Source: Clostridiales bacterium (GTDB lineage: Bacteria > Bacillota > Clostridia > Christensenellales > Aristaeellaceae). Taken from it: DNA of 40,525 nucleotides. Position 1 is the stretch's first letter, and every line of letters begins with the position of its first letter. The stretch spans positions 1 to 40,525 of the forward strand of contig JAHZHZ010000001.1 in NCBI GenBank assembly GCA_019419995.1, read 5' to 3'. Made by a program: the position numbers and the translations under genes. Under the pieces are notes generated by a model. That model did not search any database, was not told the DNA's origin, and saw only the letters and a list, made by a program, of their open reading frames with translations. Positions 40,162 through 40,525 of this stretch are shown in pieces.

Positions 40162-40525
40162 TTACAGGCCAAAGCGTTCCTTCAGCTGAACTTCATTAAT
40201 TCCAGTACCGATTACACACAGGCGTCCCGTGTAATCGGCGCTGCCATAGCGCAGATCGCTTTCTCCGGGGACATAGTCAAAATGCAGCCATTTTCCGTCA
40301 GTGAGCGGCAAGATGCCCTTGGCCCGTAGGATGACACCGTACTTCTCTTCATCCTTTAGATCATCCAACGCTGCGCGAATGTCCGCTTCCTCAAACTTGC
40401 GCGGAGTCTCTACGCCGATATTCTGGAACACCTCGTCGGCATGGTGATGACCGTGGTGGTCGTGGCCGCAGCCGCAGCCGCACTCGTGATCATGGTCATG
40501 GTGGTCGTGGCCGCAGCCGCACTCA
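40162..40525 (-). CDS. CobW/G3E-family metallochaperone GTPase, 5' end outside the window
   Basis: Only the last about 120 residues are in the window and the frame stays open to the edge at 40525; a GTG at 40429-40431 is an internal codon, not a start. The segment begins in a metal-binding stretch rich in His, Cys and Asp (motif ECGCGHDHH, present twice, then GHHHADE), followed by the CobW C-terminal domain (about 90 residues, FEEADIRAALDDL, VILRAKGILPL, WLHFDYVPGESDL, RLCVIGTGI). This arrangement is that of COG0523 zinc or nickel chaperone-like GTPases. The P-loop must lie beyond the edge. Probably in an operon with the CobW-fusion gene 14 bases downstream. Confidence 0.88.
   Translation of the reverse strand, partial: ECGCGHDHHDHDHECGCGCGHDHHGHHHADEVFQNIGVETPRKFEEADIRAALDDLKDEEKYGVILRAKGILPLTDGKWLHFDYVPGESDLRYGSADYTGRLCVIGTGINEVQLKERFGL
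40454..40524 (-). repeat. Imperfect repeat in the His/Cys-rich metal-binding segment
   Basis: A unit reading TGGTGGTCGTGGCCGCAGCC on the plus strand occurs at 40454-40473 and at 40499-40518, both continuing into GCACTC, the first copy with six extra bases. It encodes the ECGCGHDHH motif twice on the minus strand. The repeat may continue past the window edge. Confidence 0.75.

Noticed and set aside
40162..40431. Complete 89-residue gene starting at the GTG at 40431
   Set aside because: The same frame stays open to the window edge with a His/Cys-rich segment and the CobW C-terminal domain follows, so the GTG is internal and the gene is partial.

Overview
This 40.5 kb window looks like chromosomal core DNA from a member of the Bacillota, most likely Clostridia (a Christensenellales-type lineage is my best guess; by eye G+C is moderate, not computed). 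The evidence is strong AGGAGG ribosome-binding sites, sigma-A promoters with exact 17-bp spacers, an anti-sigma/SigF-G type sigma pair, the UPF0237-UPF0210 pair, and a Bacillota-style order rimM-trmD-rplS-rbgA-rnhB-yraN ... dprA-topA-trmFO-hslV-hslU. I see no rRNA, tRNA, CRISPR array, insertion sequence or prophage. Genes are tightly packed and no gene-free stretch exceeds 300 bases.

Layout. 1-3.7 kb: a two-cupin protein (+), then a ferritin-like protein and a phosphoglucomutase-type enzyme in one minus-strand operon. 3.7-6.5 kb: a YhaM-type exoribonuclease (-) divergent from a small membrane protein (+), which converges on tmcAL (-). 6.6-10.7 kb: a thymidine kinase fused to a GNAT acetyltransferase domain, then a methyltransferase/ABC-F ATPase operon. 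10.7-12.7 kb (-): a UPF0237 ACT protein, a UPF0210 protein and a DUF1858 protein. 12.7-18.6 kb (+): rimM, trmD with an unusual C-terminal extension, rplS with its own promoter, leader and terminator, then rbgA-rnhB-yraN-lrp-aminotransferase.

18.8-32.7 kb (+): a 1292-residue membrane glycosyltransferase with two catalytic-type membrane modules, a YifB/ComM ATPase, a secreted protein with Ig-like repeats and a GDPD-type phosphodiesterase domain, then dprA, topA, trmFO, hslV and hslU. 32.7-37.2 kb (-): an anti-sigma-like protein, a SigB/F/G-family sigma factor, a THUMP-type RNA methyltransferase and a divergent GH127-like protein, in what looks like one operon. 37.2-38.5 kb (+): an RluA-type pseudouridine synthase and a four-helix membrane protein. 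38.6-40.5 kb (-): an SH3-domain secreted protein and two CobW/G3E metal-chaperone-like GTPases, the second cut by the window edge.

How the genes work together: much of the window is RNA maturation and translation (tmcAL, rimM, trmD, rplS, rbgA, trmFO, pseudouridine synthase, two methyltransferases, YhaM, ABC-F), with DNA maintenance and uptake (rnhB, topA, dprA, yifB) and proteolysis (hslVU). Less ordinary items are domain fusions (TrmD plus a DUF4275-like tail, Tdk plus GNAT, CobW plus a YcgQ/TIGR03943-like tail), an anti-sigma protein that lacks its usual ATP-site residues, and a GH127-like protein that lacks half of the expected zinc-cysteine site. I did not find a clear multi-gene system that is wholly new; the best leads are these fusions and the sigma-factor operon.
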